Position numbers and translations under genes: made by a program. Under the pieces are notes generated by a model, which was not told the origin of the DNA, did not search any database, and saw only the letters and a program-made list of their open reading frames with translations. 64,000 nucleotides of DNA from Carthagonibacter metallireducens (GTDB lineage: Bacteria; Gemmatimonadota; Gemmatimonadetes; Palauibacterales; Palauibacteraceae): assembly GCA_023554445.1 (NCBI GenBank), contig JAMJQQ010000026.1, positions 1 to 64,000 on the forward strand, given 5' to 3'. Numbering within the stretch: position 1 is the first letter of the stretch; each line of letters begins with the position of its first letter. Below, piece by piece: positions 25,902-35,433 of this stretch.

Positions 25902-28900
25902 GAGTCGATCAGCAGTTCGAGGGCCTCGATCAGCGTCGGAGGAAGCGGCTCCACTCCGGCGCGGGCAAGCTTTAAGGATAACGGCTGGGTCCTGCGTACT
26001 TCAACTACGATCTGTCGATTCTCGAAAGCCCGGCTCAACTTCGCGAGCCTGGGCACGGCCTCCGGGCGAAAGTTGACGCGAGCGGAGGCGTCAGAGACGC
26101 TGATCCGCTCGATTCCCAGTCTCTCCGCCAGCAGCTTCAAACGGGCGGCGTTCAGCCAGCGATCCGCGGCGGCCGGGACGGGTCCGAATCGATCTTCGAG
26201 CTCTTCGCGAAGCGCATCGATATCGGCAGCCTCTTCCGCGCGTGCCAGCGTCCGGTACAGGTGAAGCTTCTGGTCGCTGCCCGCGATGTATTCGTCGGGC
26301 AGCAGCGCCTCACCGTCCACGGAAACCTGTGCCGGCGCCTTCTTCTCCTCCTCGACCTCACCCCTGAGCCGACGGACGGCTCGCTGCAGGAGCCTCTGGT
26401 AGGTATCGAATCCGACAGCGTGCGCGAAACCCGACTGGTCGCCGCCGAGAAGATTCCCGGCGCCTCGAAGCTGCAGGTCCTTCAGCGCGACCCTGTATCC
26501 GGATCCGAGCTCCGTGTGATGCTCCAGGATCCTGAGTCTCTGTACCGCATCGGGCGTCGGATTCGGCGGCAGCAGCAGGTAGCAGTACGCGCGGTGATGC
26601 GACCGGCCGACGCGTCCGCGCAACTGGTACAGCTGTGCGAGGCCGAAACGGTCGGCACGGTGCACGATCATCGTGTTGGCGGTAGGGACGTCGAGCCCGT
26701 TCTCGATGATCGAGGTAGAGACGAGAACATCGATCTCGCCGTCGAGGAGCTGATCCATGACGCTCTCCAGCTCCCGTTCGGGCATCTGCCCGTGTGCCAC
26801 GGCGATCCGTGCATCGGGCACCAGGCTGCGTACCCGCTCGCCGATCGCTTCTATGGTCTCTATCCGATCGTGCACGAAGAACACCTGTCCGGCTCGATCC
26901 AGCTCCCGGCGCATCGCGTCCTGGAGAATGCCGTCACTCCAGGGCATGACGTGGGTGATTACGGGCATCCTGTCTCTGGGGGCGGTCTCGATGAGCGACA
27001 TGTCGCGCAGCCCACCGAGTGCCAGCTGAAGAGTGCGGGGAATCGGGGTCGCGGTAAGAGTGAGAACGTCGACGCTTCGCTTCAGTTCCTTGAGACGTTC
27101 CTTGTGGCGCACTCCGAATCGCTGCTCTTCGTCCACGACCAGCAGACCGAGGTCCCGGAACTCGACATCGGGCGACAGCAGGCGATGAGTGCCCACCACC
27201 ACGTCGATATGTCCGCTGGCGAGGCGCTGCAGCGTTTCCGTCTGCTCGGACGGGGTGCGAAGTCGGGAGAGTGCCTCGATTTCGACGGGAAAACCTGCCA
27301 GGCGCTCTCGGAAGGTGTGCAGGTGCTGTTCGACCAGAATCGTCGTCGGAGCGAGCACCGCCGCCTGCTTCCCGTCCTGTACCGCCTTGAACGCGGCACG
27401 AATCGCGATCTCCGTTTTGCCATAGCCCACATCGCCGCAGACGAGCCGGTCCATGATCCGGGGGGCGATCATGTCCGAACGCACATCTTCCCAGGCTTTT
27501 CGCTGGTCGGGCGTATCCTCGTAGAGGAACGAGGACTCCATCTCCCGCTGCCAGCGCGTGTCCTCGGGATAGGCGTGTCCGTGCGTCACCTCACGATGTG
27601 CGTAGAGGTCGAGCAGCTCGGTCGCCATCGCCCGGATCGCCTCCTCCGTTCTCGATTTCAGCTGCTTCCAGCGCTTGCCGCCGATCTTGTGGACCTGGGG
27701 TGGCCGGACAGGATCATCGCCGTCTCCGATCCCGGTCCACTTCTCGATCATGTCGATCCTGTAGTGCGGCAGCCGCAGGATGCCTCCGTCGGCGTACTCG
27801 ATCTTGAGCGTCTCGATCGTCTCGTCGCCGACAGTGACACGCTCGATCCCGTCGTACCTCCCGATCCCGTGATCCATGTGAACCACGTAGTCTCCGGGCG
27901 ATAACGAGGCGACCGACTCGAGCGAAGCGACTCCGTGCAGGGTGCGACCACGGCGTACGCGATGGGATCGCTGAAAGACCTCGTGATCGGTCAGCACGAG
28001 CAGCGGCCCGGGGCCCGGTATCCGCATACCGCCGCTCAGAGAACCGAGCGCGAGCTCGACCTCGCGCAGGATCCGCCCGCCCGCGAGGTCCTCGAGGATT
28101 TCCTGCAGGCGCTCGAGCTGTCCCTGGTTGTCACACAGGAGGAGGACGCCCTCTCCGGCACGGACCGCCTCCTCGATCTCGGCCACGAGCGCCTTCATGT
28201 TGCGGTCGATCGCGGGAGGCGGGCGAATGCCCAGGTCGATACTCGGCTCGCCTGGAAGCGGTTCGGCGTCGTGGGTCCCGACGCGGACGCGCCGCAGCCC
28301 ATCGAACGCTCGCTCCACGTCCACAGGCGGCAGCACCAGGTCGGCCGCCGATCGTCGCCCCCCCGGTGCGTCGGTGCCCCAGGCGTCGCGGACATCCTTC
28401 CAGAGTCGCAGGCGCCGCGCGTCCGAGCCCGAATCGCCCACTTCTACGACGATCGAATCCTCGGGCAGCAATTCGAGCAGACAGCGGCGCTCCCAGGTGA
28501 CGCCCATTTCCTCGAATTGACCTGGATCCAGCGATACGGGAAGAACTTCGGCGTCCTCGTGCCGCTCGACGGAACGCTGAGACAGCAGGTCGAAGCTCCT
28601 GATCGAGGCGATTTCGTCGTCCCACAGCTCGACCCTGATCGGAAGGTCACTGCCGAACGGGAACAGGTCGACGATCCCTCCGCGAACCGCGAAGTCGCCC
28701 AGTTCCTGCACCGAATCGCTGGCGGTGAAGCCCATCCGCGAGAGGCGCTCGGCCAGCTGTGCGCGCGACCACTTCTCGCCTTGCCGCAGGAACAGCGAGA
28801 AGTCCTCGCCCCTGACCGCTACCGGGCTCCGCTCGACCAGACCCCGCGCCGTCGTCACCAACAGCCGCGTCTTTCCCGCCAGCAATGCCGAGAACGCGTC

Positions 28901-29206
28901 CACCCGCTGGCTGGTGATTTCCACGTGCGGGTCGGCGAACTCGAAGGGAAGAGTCTCTCGCTGCGGCAGCAGGCGGGCATCATCGATACCTGCGCCGGTG
29001 ACCAGATCCGCCATCGCGGACTCGGCCAGCGATGGCGTGTCGTGGACGAGGACCAGGGGCACTCCGGAAGACCGGGCGAGGCTGGCCGCGAGCAGAGAGG
29101 GCGCGGCTCCCGGACAACCGGTCACCCGCAGAGATTCACCCGGGTGTGGCAGGAGTCCGTCGAACTCCAGTTCTGCGAGCAATGCGGCAAGACTGGAGGA
29201 AATCAT
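25898..29206 (-). CDS. mfd: Transcription-repair coupling factor
   Basis: A 1102-residue SF2 translocase that removes stalled RNA polymerase at DNA lesions and recruits UvrA. In order: a UvrB-like N-terminal module, an RNA-polymerase-interacting domain (about 440-500; DYVVHMDHGIGRYDGI), and the translocase core. The core has Walker A GDVGYGKTE (about 592), the DEEQ box VVDEEQRFG (about 694) and the motif TATPIPRTLQLAL. A TRCF C-terminal domain (about 950-1090) completes it. Length is at the usual size. The ATG overlaps the BatA-like stop (ATGA) and the stop overlaps the PpiC-like gene. Confidence 0.98.
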   Translation of the reverse strand: MISSSLAALLAELEFDGLLPHPGESLRVTGCPGAAPSLLAASLARSSGVPLVLVHDTPSLAESAMADLVTGAGIDDARLLPQRETLPFEFADPHVEITSQRVDAFSALLAGKTRLLVTTARGLVERSPVAVRGEDFSLFLRQGEKWSRAQLAERLSRMGFTASDSVQELGDFAVRGGIVDLFPFGSDLPIRVELWDDEIASIRSFDLLSQRSVERHEDAEVLPVSLDPGQFEEMGVTWERRCLLELLPEDSIVVEVGDSGSDARRLRLWKDVRDAWGTDAPGGRRSAADLVLPPVDVERAFDGLRRVRVGTHDAEPLPGEPSIDLGIRPPPAIDRNMKALVAEIEEAVRAGEGVLLLCDNQGQLERLQEILEDLAGGRILREVELALGSLSGGMRIPGPGPLLVLTDHEVFQRSHRVRRGRTLHGVASLESVASLSPGDYVVHMDHGIGRYDGIERVTVGDETIETLKIEYADGGILRLPHYRIDMIEKWTGIGDGDDPVRPPQVHKIGGKRWKQLKSRTEEAIRAMATELLDLYAHREVTHGHAYPEDTRWQREMESSFLYEDTPDQRKAWEDVRSDMIAPRIMDRLVCGDVGYGKTEIAIRAAFKAVQDGKQAAVLAPTTILVEQHLHTFRERLAGFPVEIEALSRLRTPSEQTETLQRLASGHIDVVVGTHRLLSPDVEFRDLGLLVVDEEQRFGVRHKERLKELKRSVDVLTLTATPIPRTLQLALGGLRDMSLIETAPRDRMPVITHVMPWSDGILQDAMRRELDRAGQVFFVHDRIETIEAIGERVRSLVPDARIAVAHGQMPERELESVMDQLLDGEIDVLVSTSIIENGLDVPTANTMIVHRADRFGLAQLYQLRGRVGRSHHRAYCYLLLPPNPTPDAVQRLRILEHHTELGSGYRVALKDLQLRGAGNLLGGDQSGFAHAVGFDTYQRLLQRAVRRLRGEVEEEKKAPAQVSVDGEALLPDEYIAGSDQKLHLYRTLARAEEAADIDALREELEDRFGPVPAAADRWLNAARLKLLAERLGIERISVSDASARVNFRPEAVPRLAKLSRAFENRQIVVEVRRTQPLSLKLARAGVEPLPPTLIEALELLIDS

Positions 29207-31197
29207 CCGCCCGTCCCGGCTGGCTCATGCCCGTCGGCTCTGGTCGCGCGGGGCCGCCGCGCCCCCGAGAGCCAGGTCTCCACAGCCATGAGGACGAGTG
29301 CCACGGCCAGGACGAAGGCAGTGATGTTTCGGCCTCGTCGTGCGGCGAAGATCTCGTCGGGCCAGCTGTCCCCCGAGCTCACCCGCAGGTCGCGCGCAGA
29401 TCCGATGGCGGATGCCAGTCCGTCGGTGTCCAGTGTCGCGGGATTCGACTCGGCTGCGGGCACGTTGACACCCACGAACCGGGTGTCCCGGCCGGTGTCC
29501 GAACGCACCGCAATGCGCCACGCACCGGCGATTCTCGGACGCCAGGGAGCTCCTCCTTCCACATGGACAGGGGGACCATCCGGTCCGGCGAGGGAGTCTG
29601 CGCGTGACGGGAGCGTCGTTTCCTCGCCGGCCTCGAGAGATCCGCCAGGGTCGCCGGGTCGTGACCATCTGCTGACCAGTGCGTCGACGAATTCGATCAT
29701 TCCGACACTGGCAGGAAGAGTCGTGGCTTCGGGAACGAGTGCCGAGCCGATCAACAGGTACACCCCCGTCTCCGGAGCCCGGCCGCGAACCAGCCATGCT
29801 TCTCCGTCGGCGGTTCGGAGAATCACCGAGTCCACGGGGGTCGATGGCGCGACTCCCGGCTGCAGAAGATACCGTCGCGTCACGGTCTCGCCGGTGACGA
29901 CGGGGATTCCAGCGTCCGCCAGCCGGAGCACTCCCGCGGCAGGATCCGGTTCGGCTCTCCAGGGAATACCGAGACTTGCCAGCTCACGATTGAATGCAGC
30001 GAGCTGCAGTTGATCGGAAGGGGGAACCAGGATTCGCGCCGCCGGTCTGTCGGGGACCCCGGGCTCACGGTACGGCGCCCCGGCCACCTGTATGACCACG
30101 TCGGTCCGACCCGTTCCCAGCCGGACCCGGCCGTCGGCCTCGAGCGTCTCGATCGCCTTACCGATGAATTCGCCGTCGGAATCCGAATCTCCGACGAGCC
30201 GGACTCCTGCCGGCCGTGCGACCCTGATACCGATCTGCCGTCCATCGTCGGCCCGCAGTCCGGTCGGATCGATCTCGACACGAACGACGTGAGATCCCGG
30301 ATCTGGTGCAGGAATGGAGAACGAAACGTCCGTGCCCCAGTTCGCGGTGCGGATAGCTGCCGTCCGTCCATCGACCAGCAACCTCGCCTCTGGCGCCGCA
30401 TCAACCGTTTCGTCTTCCGGGGATCTCGAGCCTCCGGAGTCGGATTCGGCTTCGATCCGGGCCGTCACGGTCAGCGATGCGCCCGGCGGCACCGGATGCG
30501 ACGGTCCGACCGACAGGGATGCCACCCGACCGTTCCGATTTCCATCCGGCGCGACCTGCATCACCCGGACTGCCCAGCCGTCATCGATCTCGGCACGTCC
30601 CGCGAAGGAGCCGGCCTGCAGATCGGTGAAGATGTGCAGTTCCCTGGCCCTGCCCGGGCTGGCGGGAATGGCCGAAGCAGCGGTGCGTATGGCGAGAGCC
30701 AGCGACGCCCCCGCGTCGGAGGGGCGGATCGCCGGCAGCAGTCGGGCTGCCTCGTCGGCACTGCCGCCGGCAACGACGATTCCATCGACAGCCGAAAGCA
30801 GCCACACGCGATCCTGAGGCGTTGCATGCGAAAGCGACACCGCCAGCGCCTGACGCGCCGACTCCAGCAAGGTGCGCCCATCGCTGAGCCGGTCCATGCT
30901 GGCGGTGTTGTCCAGAGCCAGGACCAGGTCCGTCGGGCGGTGACTGCGGGCGTCGCCGGTCCCGATCAACGGTTGCGCCGCGGCTAAAGCGAGCAGCGCT
31001 ACGATTCCCACGCGTGCAGCGACCAACATCCGGTCGCGGATCCGCATGGAGCGCGCGCTCTCGCGCTGCGCCGACTGCAGGTACCGCAGAGAGGGAAACG
31101 GTACTCGTCGGTCGGTCTCCCGCCGGACGAGGTGCAGAAGCAGCGGGATGACGGTGAGACCCGCCAGTGCCAGGGCAGCAGGGAAGAGAAAGCTCAA
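29203..31197 (-). CDS. BatA-like membrane protein with von Willebrand A domain
   Basis: About 664 residues. The N-terminus (LFPAALALAGLTVIPLLLHL) and second membrane segment at about 58-78 match the aerotolerance-regulator N-terminal domain of BatA proteins. A von Willebrand A-like domain follows, but its metal site reads DNTAS at residues 96-100, with Thr where the DxSxS motif has its first Ser. A long extracytoplasmic region and a last membrane segment near the C-terminus follow. The TTG at 31197 overlaps the DUF58 stop as TTGA; the upstream open frame is spurious. BatA proteins usually sit with a MoxR ATPase, which is not visible here. Function is poorly defined. Confidence 0.85.
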   Translation of the reverse strand: MSFLFPAALALAGLTVIPLLLHLVRRETDRRVPFPSLRYLQSAQRESARSMRIRDRMLVAARVGIVALLALAAAQPLIGTGDARSHRPTDLVLALDNTASMDRLSDGRTLLESARQALAVSLSHATPQDRVWLLSAVDGIVVAGGSADEAARLLPAIRPSDAGASLALAIRTAASAIPASPGRARELHIFTDLQAGSFAGRAEIDDGWAVRVMQVAPDGNRNGRVASLSVGPSHPVPPGASLTVTARIEAESDSGGSRSPEDETVDAAPEARLLVDGRTAAIRTANWGTDVSFSIPAPDPGSHVVRVEIDPTGLRADDGRQIGIRVARPAGVRLVGDSDSDGEFIGKAIETLEADGRVRLGTGRTDVVIQVAGAPYREPGVPDRPAARILVPPSDQLQLAAFNRELASLGIPWRAEPDPAAGVLRLADAGIPVVTGETVTRRYLLQPGVAPSTPVDSVILRTADGEAWLVRGRAPETGVYLLIGSALVPEATTLPASVGMIEFVDALVSRWSRPGDPGGSLEAGEETTLPSRADSLAGPDGPPVHVEGGAPWRPRIAGAWRIAVRSDTGRDTRFVGVNVPAAESNPATLDTDGLASAIGSARDLRVSSGDSWPDEIFAARRGRNITAFVLAVALVLMAVETWLSGARRPRATRADGHEPAGTGG

Positions 31198-32129
31198 CCG
31201 AGTCGGGCCCGCTTCTGGAGGAAGTGCCCGAGACCGACTCCGAGTGGCGTGTCGGTGATCAGCAGGTGGTAGTCCGCTCCCATGCGGCGACACTCACTGC
31301 GCCACCGGGCTACCGCGTCTTCTACCGCCGCTGCGTACTCCGCGCGAAGCGCCGCCGAACTCGTACGCAGCTCCTCGCCGGTTTCGGGATCGAAGAACAC
31401 GGCGTCGCCGGCGGCCGGCAACTCGCGCTCGCCGGGGTCCATGAGGTGCAGAACGATCACCTCGTGTCCGCGGTGCCGCAGGAAATGCAGCGCGCGACGC
31501 GTACCTTCCGCGTCTACCAGGAGGTCCGAGATCAGGACTACCAGGCCCCGCCTTCGCAGCCGGATTGCGACGTCCCGAATCGCCGTTCCGGCCTCGCTGC
31601 CACCGTCGCCTTCCAGCGCCACGAGCTCGCGGAGAATCGTGGCCAGGTGACGACGGGAGGCCCTGGGAGGCAGGTGGGTGCGGACACTTTCATCGTAAGC
31701 GACGAATCCGGTTGCGTCTCCCTGCCGAAGCAGAAGATTGGACAGCGATGCCGCGATGAGCCGGCCATAGTCCAGTTTCGAGAAGCCGCTCATGACCGGC
31801 GATGACCAGCGCATGGAACGGCTCGTGTCGAGCACGAGATATGCCCGGAGATTCGTCTCCTCTTCGAACTGCTTCAGGTACCATCGATCGGATCGAGCGT
31901 ACATTCGCCAGTCGAGAAAACGAATGTCGTCGCCCGGGTAGTACGGCCGGTTCTCTGCGAATTCCACCGAAAATCCGCGATGCGGAGAGCGGTGGAGCCC
32001 GATCAGGAATCCTTCCACCACGGTTCGGGCGATGAGCTCGAGACGCCCGGGGTCGTAGAATTCGGACGGGTTCTTCAGGTCGGGCCGCGAACGGCTGCCG
32101 TCCCCGGTCAGGCTCCCGGACACAGCCAT
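31194..32129 (-). CDS. DUF58 domain protein
   Basis: About 311 residues, cytoplasmic. The DUF58 signature EFAENRPYYPGDDIRFLDWR is near residue 60. It is followed by a von Willebrand A-type fold whose metal motif DTSRSM is a complete DxSxS. DUF58 proteins accompany MoxR AAA+ ATPases and BatA-type proteins in presumed chaperone or metal-insertion systems. The ATG at 32129 gives a good N-terminus; a GTG six bases inside is an alternative. It is the first gene of the long minus-strand run, divergent from the M28 peptidase. Confidence 0.92.
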   Translation of the reverse strand: MAVSGSLTGDGSRSRPDLKNPSEFYDPGRLELIARTVVEGFLIGLHRSPHRGFSVEFAENRPYYPGDDIRFLDWRMYARSDRWYLKQFEEETNLRAYLVLDTSRSMRWSSPVMSGFSKLDYGRLIAASLSNLLLRQGDATGFVAYDESVRTHLPPRASRRHLATILRELVALEGDGGSEAGTAIRDVAIRLRRRGLVVLISDLLVDAEGTRRALHFLRHRGHEVIVLHLMDPGERELPAAGDAVFFDPETGEELRTSSAALRAEYAAAVEDAVARWRSECRRMGADYHLLITDTPLGVGLGHFLQKRARLG

Positions 32130-32342
32130 TCGGGCCCGCCGGGTGTTTGGGACATCGATGCGGTCATAATGCTCGGGCGGTTCCGCACGCCTCGGTGGCC
32201 GGAAACGGTCGTCGAGCGGGCAACACCCGCCGGGCTGTGGAGTACACACCCGGATCGAGCGCGTGTTCCGGATTGGCCACACGCGGCGACGAAAAAGGGC
32301 CGACCCGGGAACGGGGGTCCGAACGATCAAGGAGTCGAGGGA

Positions 32343-33857
32343 ATGAAGGGAAAGGGAATGGTCGGGAGAGGGTCGAACTTCACCAGCGGGGTCGTGGCCC
32401 TGCTCCTTGCATGCACGGGTACTCTCTCGGCGCAGATGGCGCCGTCGCACTCGTCCGCAGCTCGGGACGCTGCGGCGACGATCACCGTTGCCGACATGCA
32501 GATTCACATGGGCGTGATCGCGCATGATTCGATGCGAGGCCGGGACACCCCGAGTCCCGAGTTGATGAAGACGGCCCGGTACGTGGCCGATCGATTCGAG
32601 GAATTCGGGCTGAAGCCCGGAAACGGTGAGTCCTATCTGCAGCTCTATCCCATCTCCTCGATCGTCCCCGCCGGGCCCGAGGATCACGGGCTGGTACTCA
32701 AGGGTCCGGTAGGCGAGACGGAGCTCGTCTACGGAGAGCAGTTCTTCACCTTGCACGACGCGCGCCTCTCAGAGGGCGAAGGCCCGCTCATGGTAGCAGA
32801 CATCGCCGAGGACTTCGGTGACGTGGACGGCAGGATCGTAACGGTGTTGCTCACGGCGGAGAACATCCGCCCCGTGTTGCGGGGAGGACTGGCGGAGAAG
32901 CTCGGACCTCACGATCCGGCCGGCGTGCTCGTCGTACTGGACATTCCGCAGAATTTCTTCGATCAGCTCAAGCGTTTCCTCAGCAGCACACAGACCCGAG
33001 TAGGAGAGGTGGATGACACCTCCTTCCCTGCCGCGTTCGTAGCCTTGTCCTCTCTGCCGGCGGACCTGGCAGCCGCCGTATCAGCAGGAGAACCGGCAGA
33101 GGGGTGGTCGGCAGAAGTGCGGTCGGAAGCCGACGTGAACGTGGAGGAGGCGCCCAATACGATCGGCTGGCTGGAGGGCTCCGACCCCGAGCTGAAGAAC
33201 GAGTACGTCGTGCTGACCGCACACATGGACCATGTGGGAGTGGGACGGCCGGTGGATGGAGACTCCATCTACAACGGTGCGGATGACGATGCATCGGGCA
33301 CGGTCACGATCATCGAGCTTGCGCAGGCGTTTGCCGCGCTTCCCGAGGCACCCCGGCGATCGATGGTGTTCATGACCGTCAGCGGAGAAGAGAAGGGGCT
33401 TCTGGGTTCGGGCTGGTATGCCGATCACCCCACCTTCCCGCTCGCGCAGACGGTCGCCAACCTGAACATGGACATGGTCGGCAGGAACTGGACTGACACG
33501 ATCGTAGCGATCGGCAAAGAGGAATCGACGCTCGGTCCGCTCGTGGAGCGTGTTTCGGAGGAGCACCCGGAACTGGACATGGCGGTGATCGATGATATCT
33601 GGCCCGAGGAGGGCTTCTACTCGAGATCGGACCACTACAACTTCGCGCGCAACGGAGTGCCGGTTCTCTTCTTCTTCAACGGAACGCACGACGACTATCA
33701 CAAGCCGTCCGATCACGCGGACAGGATCGCATATGACAAAATGTCACGCATCGGCCGGCTCGTCTTCTACACGGGATACGAGGTGGCCAACGCGGATGAC
33801 CGTCCGGCGTGGGACGCCGCGGCGTACGGGCGGGTGGTGGAACAGGCCTCGGAGTGA
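32343..33857 (+). CDS. Secreted M28-family metallopeptidase
   Basis: About 504 residues with a signal peptide ending near GTLSAQM. A long insert before the catalytic core (about 120-270) resembles a protease-associated region. The dinuclear zinc site of M28 is visible: TAHMDHVG, NGADDDASG, SGEEKGLLGS (catalytic Glu and ligand), LNMDMVGR, and the final His in DYHKPSDHADRI. It is probably an aminopeptidase that degrades peptides outside the cytoplasm. The ATG at 32343 has AAGGAG eight bases upstream. It is divergent from DUF58, and a CATAAT at 32165-32170 is a possible -10 without a convincing -35. Confidence 0.93.
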   Translation: MKGKGMVGRGSNFTSGVVALLLACTGTLSAQMAPSHSSAARDAAATITVADMQIHMGVIAHDSMRGRDTPSPELMKTARYVADRFEEFGLKPGNGESYLQLYPISSIVPAGPEDHGLVLKGPVGETELVYGEQFFTLHDARLSEGEGPLMVADIAEDFGDVDGRIVTVLLTAENIRPVLRGGLAEKLGPHDPAGVLVVLDIPQNFFDQLKRFLSSTQTRVGEVDDTSFPAAFVALSSLPADLAAAVSAGEPAEGWSAEVRSEADVNVEEAPNTIGWLEGSDPELKNEYVVLTAHMDHVGVGRPVDGDSIYNGADDDASGTVTIIELAQAFAALPEAPRRSMVFMTVSGEEKGLLGSGWYADHPTFPLAQTVANLNMDMVGRNWTDTIVAIGKEESTLGPLVERVSEEHPELDMAVIDDIWPEEGFYSRSDHYNFARNGVPVLFFFNGTHDDYHKPSDHADRIAYDKMSRIGRLVFYTGYEVANADDRPAWDAAAYGRVVEQASE

Positions 33858-33880
33858 CGCGACGAAGTGACGCCGGTTCG

Positions 33881-33909
33881 TTGTAGATCTGCAGCGGGGC
33901 GTCTAGATT
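33881..33909 (+). promoter_or_regulatory. Candidate promoter for the YtxH gene
   Basis: TTGTAG at 33881-33886 and TAGATT at 33904-33909 are separated by exactly 17 bases. The -10 lies inside an 11-base sequence (cgtctagattg, 33900-33910) that recurs before smpB at the identical distance from the start codon (42 bases from the motif end to the first base of the start codon). Confidence 0.5.
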
Positions 33910-33951
33910 GAATCGATCGACGAACCTCGGGCCTCAGCCTGGAGCGACAAG

Positions 33952-34458
33952 ATGCCTGACAGAAGAGACGAAGTGCCTTACGTGGTAGTGGAGAAGCGAG
34001 GCTCGGGCCTGGGAGCCTTCCTCGGCGGAGCGATTGCAGGCGCTCTCGTGGCCCTGCTTTACACACCGCGAACGGGCGATGAGACGAAGCGCGAGATCCG
34101 GGAAGGATTGGCGCGACTTCGCGAGGATGCGGACCACCGGTTCAGTCTGCTTCGCACCGAAGTCGAGGACCGGTACGATCGTGTCCGAGAAGAGGTCGGA
34201 GAGCGGATCGAACAGGCGCGTGGCGATGTCAAGCATCGCAAGATCCAGGCGGAGGAGGCCGTGAAGGCCGGCCGGGCGGCCGCCAAGAAGGCACGCGCCG
34301 AGCTCGAAGAGCGCCTCGCCGATTCGAAGGAGAGCTACAGCCGCAGCGTCGAGGAGCTGGCTGAGACCGCGGAAGTCGACGTCGAGGAGGCCAAGAAGGT
34401 CGTGAAGCGGGCCGTGAAGGACGTCAAGAAGGCCGTCAGCGAGGCCGTCGAGGACTGA
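33952..34458 (+). CDS. YtxH-domain protein
   Basis: 168 residues. One glycine-rich membrane segment lies near residues 18-40 (FLGGAIAGALVALLYTP), followed by the TPRTGDETKREI motif of YtxH proteins and then a long charged, probably coiled-coil helix. Family members are small membrane-anchored proteins linked to stress but without a defined mechanism. A GGAG lies seven bases before the ATG. The gene is followed 87 bases later by a YihY-family membrane protein in the same reading frame. Confidence 0.9.
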   Translation: MPDRRDEVPYVVVEKRGSGLGAFLGGAIAGALVALLYTPRTGDETKREIREGLARLREDADHRFSLLRTEVEDRYDRVREEVGERIEQARGDVKHRKIQAEEAVKAGRAAAKKARAELEERLADSKESYSRSVEELAETAEVDVEEAKKVVKRAVKDVKKAVSEAVED

Positions 34459-34545
34459 GCCCTGCCGCTCGACCAGACGCCGATAGGGAGCGGTCCGCGC
34501 AGGATTCCCGGATTCGGCAGCGGAGTTCGAGGCGGTCTCGAGTTC

Positions 34546-35385
34546 GTGCACGAGGTGTACGACCAGGCCGCCTCGGACGACATATTCTTTCTCGCCTCAG
34601 GGCTCACCTTCAGCCTGCTCCTCGCCGCGATCCCCTTTCTGGCCCTGTTGCTCGCCGTCGCAGGCTTGATCCTCGCACCTCAGATCGAGGCCCCACGCGG
34701 AGTCGTTCTGGACTGGGTCGGATCACTGCTTCCGGTGTCGGAGGCGGTCGAACAGGAGATCCTCTCGCAGCTCGTCGATGTGGTTGAGATTTCCCGTTCG
34801 CTCGGTTTGATCAGCGCCGTTCTGTTCATCTGGTTCTCCACCCGGTTGTTCGGTGCCCTGCGCACGGTGCTCGATTCGGTTTTCGATCTGCGCGAGGGAC
34901 CCGGCATCCTCAAGTCGAAGCTGCTCGACGTGAAGCTCGTGGTGCTGGCCGCCATCCTGCTGACGGCCAACGTCGGGATCACGACCACCTTCCTCACGAT
35001 GAGTCGTGAGTGGATCGGGCGTCTGCCGGTCGCCAGCGGTTTCTCGGCGCAGGTTCTGGGCTACGCGACTGCATTCGCGGCGATCTTCCTCATGTTCCTG
35101 TTGATATACAAGTTCGTTCCTACCACGAGCCTGCGGTGGCGGACCGCGGCGATCGCGGCCCTGGTCGCCTCGATCGGGTTTGAGCTGGTAAAGGCCGCCC
35201 TCGGCTGGTACCTGGCGGACATCGCCGACTTCAGCAGGTTCTTCTTCGCGTTCGCGACGCTCATCGTTCTCGTGCTTTCCTTCTACTACACGGCGATCAC
35301 CTTCGTCCTGGGCGGCGAAGTGGCGAAGGTCTACGGATTCCGTCGGGCGATGCGACTGCAGCGGGAAGCTTTCGATACGGCCTGA
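34546..35385 (+). CDS. YihY/UPF0761-family inner-membrane protein
   Basis: About 279 residues with some six membrane segments. DDIFFLASGLTFSLLLAAIPF is the characteristic first helix, and FSRFFFAFATLIVLVLSFYY is a late one. The family was once annotated as ribonuclease BN, which is no longer accepted; its role is unknown. I used the GTG at 34546. The frame stays open without ATG back to the YtxH stop, and those residues (PGFGSGVRGGLEFVHEVY) could be coding from a non-standard start. Confidence 0.9.
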   Translation: MHEVYDQAASDDIFFLASGLTFSLLLAAIPFLALLLAVAGLILAPQIEAPRGVVLDWVGSLLPVSEAVEQEILSQLVDVVEISRSLGLISAVLFIWFSTRLFGALRTVLDSVFDLREGPGILKSKLLDVKLVVLAAILLTANVGITTTFLTMSREWIGRLPVASGFSAQVLGYATAFAAIFLMFLLIYKFVPTTSLRWRTAAIAALVASIGFELVKAALGWYLADIADFSRFFFAFATLIVLVLSFYYTAITFVLGGEVAKVYGFRRAMRLQREAFDTA

Positions 35386-35404
35386 AGCCAGGGCCGTCAC
35401 CCGG

Positions 35405-35433
35405 TGGCGAGTCCCGTCCGGTCCGTCTAGATT
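35405..35433 (+). promoter_or_regulatory. Candidate promoter for smpB
   Basis: TAGATT at 35428-35433 lies within the 11-base repeat cgtctagattg (35424-35434), identical to the one before the YtxH gene and also ending 42 bases before the start codon. A weak -35 (TGGCGA, 35405-35410) is 17 bases upstream. Confidence 0.42.

Noticed and set aside
24411..26264. 617-codon plus-strand open frame
   Set aside because: Antisense to the PpiC-like lipoprotein and the end of mfd; no domain, no ribosome binding site.
26261..30013. Very long plus-strand open frames (547 and 692 codons)
   Set aside because: Both lie opposite mfd and the BatA-like gene, which have full family motifs. They are long only because the high GC content suppresses stop codons.
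31980..32342. Upstream extension of the M28 peptidase frame
   Set aside because: It overlaps the DUF58 gene, lacks a ribosome binding site and would remove the signal peptide from the N-terminus; the ATG at 32343 has AAGGAG.
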